DNA of 64,000 nucleotides from Phalacrocorax aristotelis. Taxonomy: Eukaryota > Chordata > Aves > Suliformes > Phalacrocoracidae. Position 1 is the first letter of the stretch, and each line of letters begins with the position of its first letter. The notes under the pieces were generated by a model. It saw nothing but the letters and a program-made list of their open reading frames with translations. It ran no database searches and was not told the origin of the DNA. The stretch covers positions 868,001-932,000 of the forward strand of contig NW_027441109.1 in NCBI RefSeq assembly GCF_949628215.1, given 5' to 3'. Shown one piece after another: positions 60,881-64,000 of this stretch. Position numbers and translations under genes: made by a program.

Positions 60881-61977
60881 ACTAGGATGTACAGGCTTGT
60901 ACTGGGTTGTACCGGGTGGAACTGGCAGGGATTTGGGATGTACCAGGATCTACTGGGATGTACTGGGAGGTAACTGTTATGTAGTGGGAAGGAACTGGGA
61001 GGGAACTGGGATGTACTGGTAGGGAACTGGGATGTACTGTGAGGGAACTGGGACGTAGTGTGAGGACACTGGGATGTACTGTTATGTACGGGGAGGGAAG
61101 TGTTATGTACTGAGGGGAACTGGGACGTACTGGGATGTGCTGGGAGGGAACTGTGAAGTACTGGGATGTACTTAGAGGGGACTGGGATGTACTGGGAGGG
61201 AACTGTGAAGTACTGGGATGTACTGGGATGGAACTGGGATGGAACTGGGATGGAACTGGGAGGGAACTGGTATGTAGTAGGATGTACTGGTTGGGAACTG
61301 GGATGTACCAGGATGTACTGGGATGTACTGGGAGGGAACTGGTATGTACTGGGAGGGAACTGGGATGTACTGGGATGTACTGGGAGGGAACTGGGATGTA
61401 CTGTGAGGGAACTGGGATGTACTGGGACATACTGGCAGGGAACTGGGATGTACTGGGAGGGAATCGGGATGTAATGGGAGGGAACTGGGATGTATTGGGA
61501 GGGAAGTGTTATGTACCAAGGGGGAACTGGGACATACTGGGATGTAGTGGGAGTGAACTGTGAAGTACTGGGATGTACTGTGAGGGAACTGGGATGTACT
61601 GGGAGGGAACTTTGAAGTACTGGGATGTACTTAGAGGAAACTGGGAGGCAACTGGCATGTACTGGGATGTACTGGAATGGAACTGGGAGTGAACTGTGTG
61701 TGAACTGGGAGGGAACTGGGATGTACTGTGAGGGAACTGGGATGTACTGGGACGGACTGGGAAGGAACTGGGACGGACTGGGAGGGATCTGGGATGTACT
61801 GGGCTGCACTGGTAGGCAACTGGGATGTACTGGGAGGGAACTGGGATGTACTGGGCGTCGCTGGGAGGGAGCTGGGATGTACTGGGATCCATACTGTGTG
61901 GCATGTTGGTCATTACTGGGACGCACTGGTCTATACGCGCGGGCTGATATCTGACCCCTCTGGCCCCACCCACCTTT

Positions 61978-62335
61978 GCGACAGGCCCCGCCCCCTGGCG
62001 AGGGCCTGGTGGGGTGGGGCCGTGCTCGTGTGCTCCCCAGCATCCCCAGTTAGCAACAGGTCCCACCCCCTGGTGACAGCCTGGGGGTGTTGCTGGTGCT
62101 GCCTGGCCCCACCCTCCATAGCAACAGGCCCTGCCCTTGGTGATGGCTCCAGGGGCATTGCCAGCGTCCCTTTGGACACACCCCCTTAGTGACAGGCCCC
62201 ACCCCCCGGCAACGGCCCGGGGGTCGGTGCCGGCTCTCTCCCCTTAGCGACAGGCCCCACCCCCCGGCAACGGCCCGGGGGGCGGTGCCGGCTCTCTCCC
62301 CTTAGCGACAGGCCCCACCCCCCGGCAACAGCCCG
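61978..62335 (+). repeat. 58-75 bp GC-rich minisatellite, about six units
   Basis: Units begin GCGACAGGCCCC or variants at 61978, 62053, 62121, 62189, 62247 and 62305. The last three are nearly identical with a 58-bp period, and the first three are more diverged (68-75 bp). It separates the main array from CpG island 3. Confidence 0.88.
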
Positions 62336-62700
62336 AGCCTGTGTTTGCTCCGCTCGGGGGGCTCGGTTTGGGTGTTTTCTCTCCCCCCTCCCTCCCGTGC
62401 CGGGAACTCCAGGCGGCTCTCGTACGGCTCCCGGGGCCTTCACCCCCCGGGGGGCTCGGCCCGCCCCTTTCGCGGGGCGCTGTGGGAAGGGCGGGGGCGG
62501 GGCCCGGGGGTGGAAGAGCCCCGGCTCTGGCCCTGGGCTTCTCTGGCGTCGGTGCTCCCGTGTTCCCTCGGGCGGTCGCAGCTTTGGGGCTGTCTCAGCC
62601 CCCCGGGCAGGCGTGCTCTGGCGTTTAGAGAAGCGGAGGCGTTGCCTGAGGTAAGGATTCCAGAGCTTGGCACTCTTTGGCGGCATCTGTACTAGAAAGG
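62336..62700 (+). promoter_or_regulatory. CpG island 3 with candidate first exon
   Basis: CpG-dense with a GGGCGGGGGCGGGGCC box at about 62490. A clear donor, GCCTGAG|GTAAGG, follows at 62650, so a plus-strand first exon ending at 62649 is likely. It is not related by eye to islands A or B. The open frames on both strands are compositional. Confidence 0.6.
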
Positions 62701-62921
62701 TCCCTTGTGGCCTGCTTTGCTTTTTTTCTCCCAGGATGCTGTTTTGGGCGCTGAGGGGGCGGTGAGACGGGTTAGTGGTATGGTGTTCTGTTTGGGGTTT
62801 GGTTTTTGCTTTGCTGTTTTTTTTCCCCTCGTGAGATCATTTTATTGTGCTGCTGCAATTCCTGTCTTTACTGAACCCGGAACCTTGGGGGTTTTCACTA
62901 GTTGTGCCGTTCACTGTTTCA

Positions 62922-63265
62922 GGTGTTGCCTTGGCCTCTCAACAGCCGTGGCACAACCTGCAGCGATGCTGCCTCTCCAGGCCCCCGCAGGCCCCGCTTT
63001 CTTGTCCAGCCAGGCGGGAAAGCGTGGTTGTTGCAGAAACAGCTACACCCTGCGACTCCTCCTCAGGTTGTTGGCTCGGCCCCAACAGCGTACAGGCTGC
63101 TGAGGTCACCGCCTCCGCGCGGGACGCAGGCGGCCCGGAGAGCTTTACCCCGCGCCATTTCCGTCCCCTCTGGGCAGCAGCGGAGCTGCCGCCGCTTCAG
63201 GCGGCCGCTTTCTCGAGGGCGAGGAGCTGGGATGACAACGGGCCGCTGCAGACTCTGGTCAGGGT
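62922..63265 (+). other. Candidate second exon downstream of CpG island 3
   Basis: Acceptor CACTGTTTCAG at about 62921 and donor CAGG|GTAAGA near 63265 enclose about 340 bp. An internal acceptor (CTCCTCAG, about 63066) could shorten it. One frame is open across much of it, but no domain was recognised. Confidence 0.35.
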
Positions 63266-63369
63266 AAGAGGCTGTTCCCTGGGGAGCCGGCGCAGGGGGA
63301 GCGGAGGTACGCACGGGCACTTGTCGGTGCCCCTGGCCGGTAAAGGGAAGGTTAAATTGTTAGAGTGCA

Positions 63370-64000
63370 AATAAATACATATTATTTAGGGAGGAGTCGT
63401 GACTAAATTTAATCACACCTATTACTGAACAAACCAGGCAGTCATTATTCCTAATCTGTAGTTAAAAAAAATAAAGGCAGTCCTTTTTTATGCCATAAAT
63501 AGAGTTGCGAGTCATTAATAGCTCAATCTAAATACAGCCGTTACTAAATCAACTGCAGGCATTAATGACTCCTGATCAGAAACAAAATAAGGAAATTTTC
63601 GAATCTAGAATGAAAATCGACCCGGAAAGCTAAATTGGGAGCGGGTAGTACTGAAATTGTAACAGGGCTGTTAGAAAGTTCAGAGGCAGCGACAGCTCCT
63701 GCTTCCAACCCAAGCAGTAAACGAAGCTTTAGGTTCTTAAATGAAGAGAAATAAAGGTGAGCTGTTAAACAGTGGCTGGGGTCAAGCGTAGCTATTAAGA
63801 AAATTTGCAGGTACGGGTGATTCCTGAGCAGAACTAACAATTCCAGAAGATTTAGATTTAAAAACTACAGAGCTAATGGAGTGCCACAACCGCCCGGATG
63901 TAACTGCAGCCGCTTTGGGGGAATGCCCCAGCCCCCCCAGCCACCGCTATTAATTACTGCCAAGGAGAGCGAAAGTGAAAGTAGAAGCAGTGCAGGTGAA
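63370..64000. other. AT-rich tail with degenerate repeat
   Basis: Composition changes sharply from GC-rich to AT-rich. Phrases like TTACTRAA...GCAGGCATTA...GATTCCTGA recur near 63422, 63541 and 63793, suggesting an old dispersed tandem repeat. A GAAAGTGAAA ISRE-like element is at 63971-63980. No gene seen. Confidence 0.45.

Larger units (their letters stand above)
20665..61935. repeat. Minisatellite block 2, about 41 kb of inverted higher-order repeats
   Basis: Same 10/11-bp motifs as block 1. Thirty-five inversion junctions (GACACCC; GACATCC at 29140) at 22126, 23173, 23791, 24796, 26115, 27109, 28125, 29140, 30074, 31361, 32356, 33696, 34984, 35979, 37288, 38282, 39309, 40564, 41600, 42866, 43818, 45577, 46875, 47724, 48750, 49786, 51084, 52079, 53409, 54403, 55440, 56695, 57731, 58789 and 60475. 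Spacing is mostly 0.85-1.34 kb, with one short (618 bp) and two long (about 1.7 kb) intervals. The longer intervals (about 1.25-1.34 kb) tend to alternate with about 1.0 kb ones. The first 1.4 kb and last 1.3 kb lack C-rich arms. No gene is embedded in the array, and the many long frames on both strands are repeat shadows. Confidence 0.96.

Noticed and set aside
20665..61935. Hundreds of long open frames reading MYWEGTG-, PSSLPVH- or TSQFPPS-type heptads
   Set aside because: They are the 21-bp repeat read in different frames and strands; they start and stop wherever a repeat variant makes ATG or a stop. No start context, domain or splice structure supports them.
20665..61935. Telomeric or subtelomeric TTAGGG array
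   Set aside because: The G-rich unit is CTGGGATGTA/CTGGGAGGGAA; no TTAGGG runs were found.

Overview
The window is vertebrate nuclear DNA, most likely avian. It shows CpG-island promoters with GT-AG exon boundaries, a decayed gammaretrovirus-like provirus, and GC-rich minisatellite of the kind common on bird microchromosomes. The bird assignment is inference; no species marker was recognised. There is no bacterial-style gene content. Nearly all long open frames are shadows of a 21-bp (3 x 7) tandem repeat or of CpG-rich DNA, and no host protein family could be named.

Layout. (1) 1-3487: minisatellite block 1. (2) 3493-10351: duplicon copy A. It has a CpG island with ETS and NRF1-type sites and a first-exon donor at 4228, a second CpG island (about 5160-6290), then candidate small exons at 8296-8355, 9360-9423, 9725-9862 and 9898-10007, and a pyrimidine-rich repeat. 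(3) 10352-15972: a minus-strand, env-less endogenous gammaretrovirus with two LTRs and a 4-bp target duplication (CCTG), inserted inside the pyrimidine-rich repeat, which resumes at 15973-17140. (4) 17171-17417: ten copies of a 25-bp repeat, then an 11-bp repeat (17491-17578). (5) 17579-20668: duplicon copy B. It has the same CpG island and exon 1, lacks about 3.3 kb present in A, and carries a private promoter-like module with two ZNF143/THAP11-type sites. It ends with the same LTR insertion junction, truncated inside the LTR and fused to minisatellite. (6) 20665-61935: minisatellite block 2, about 41 kb. (7) 61936-64000: a 58-75 bp minisatellite, a third CpG island with candidate exons, and an AT-rich tail.

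The most striking structure is the minisatellite. Alternating 10-bp and 11-bp motifs make a 21-bp unit. These are organised into about 38 higher-order units of mostly 0.85-1.34 kb. Each unit has a G-rich arm, a short inversion junction, a C-rich arm that is the reverse complement, and a central palindrome (up to 60 bp, perfect), followed by a conserved signature of about 110 bp. The higher-order units are themselves copied as a 3.6-kb trimer in tandem and as a near-identical segment of about 5.4 kb repeated 16.1 kb away. Every 21 bp of G-rich arm fits a canonical G-quadruplex pattern, and the G-rich strand switches at each palindrome.

History inferred from junctions: the provirus inserted first; the CpG-island-to-LTR segment was then duplicated; copy B was cut in its LTR and joined to minisatellite, which expanded by repeated recent duplication. 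All coordinates of repeat segments were read by eye and are approximate to some tens of bases unless stated otherwise.
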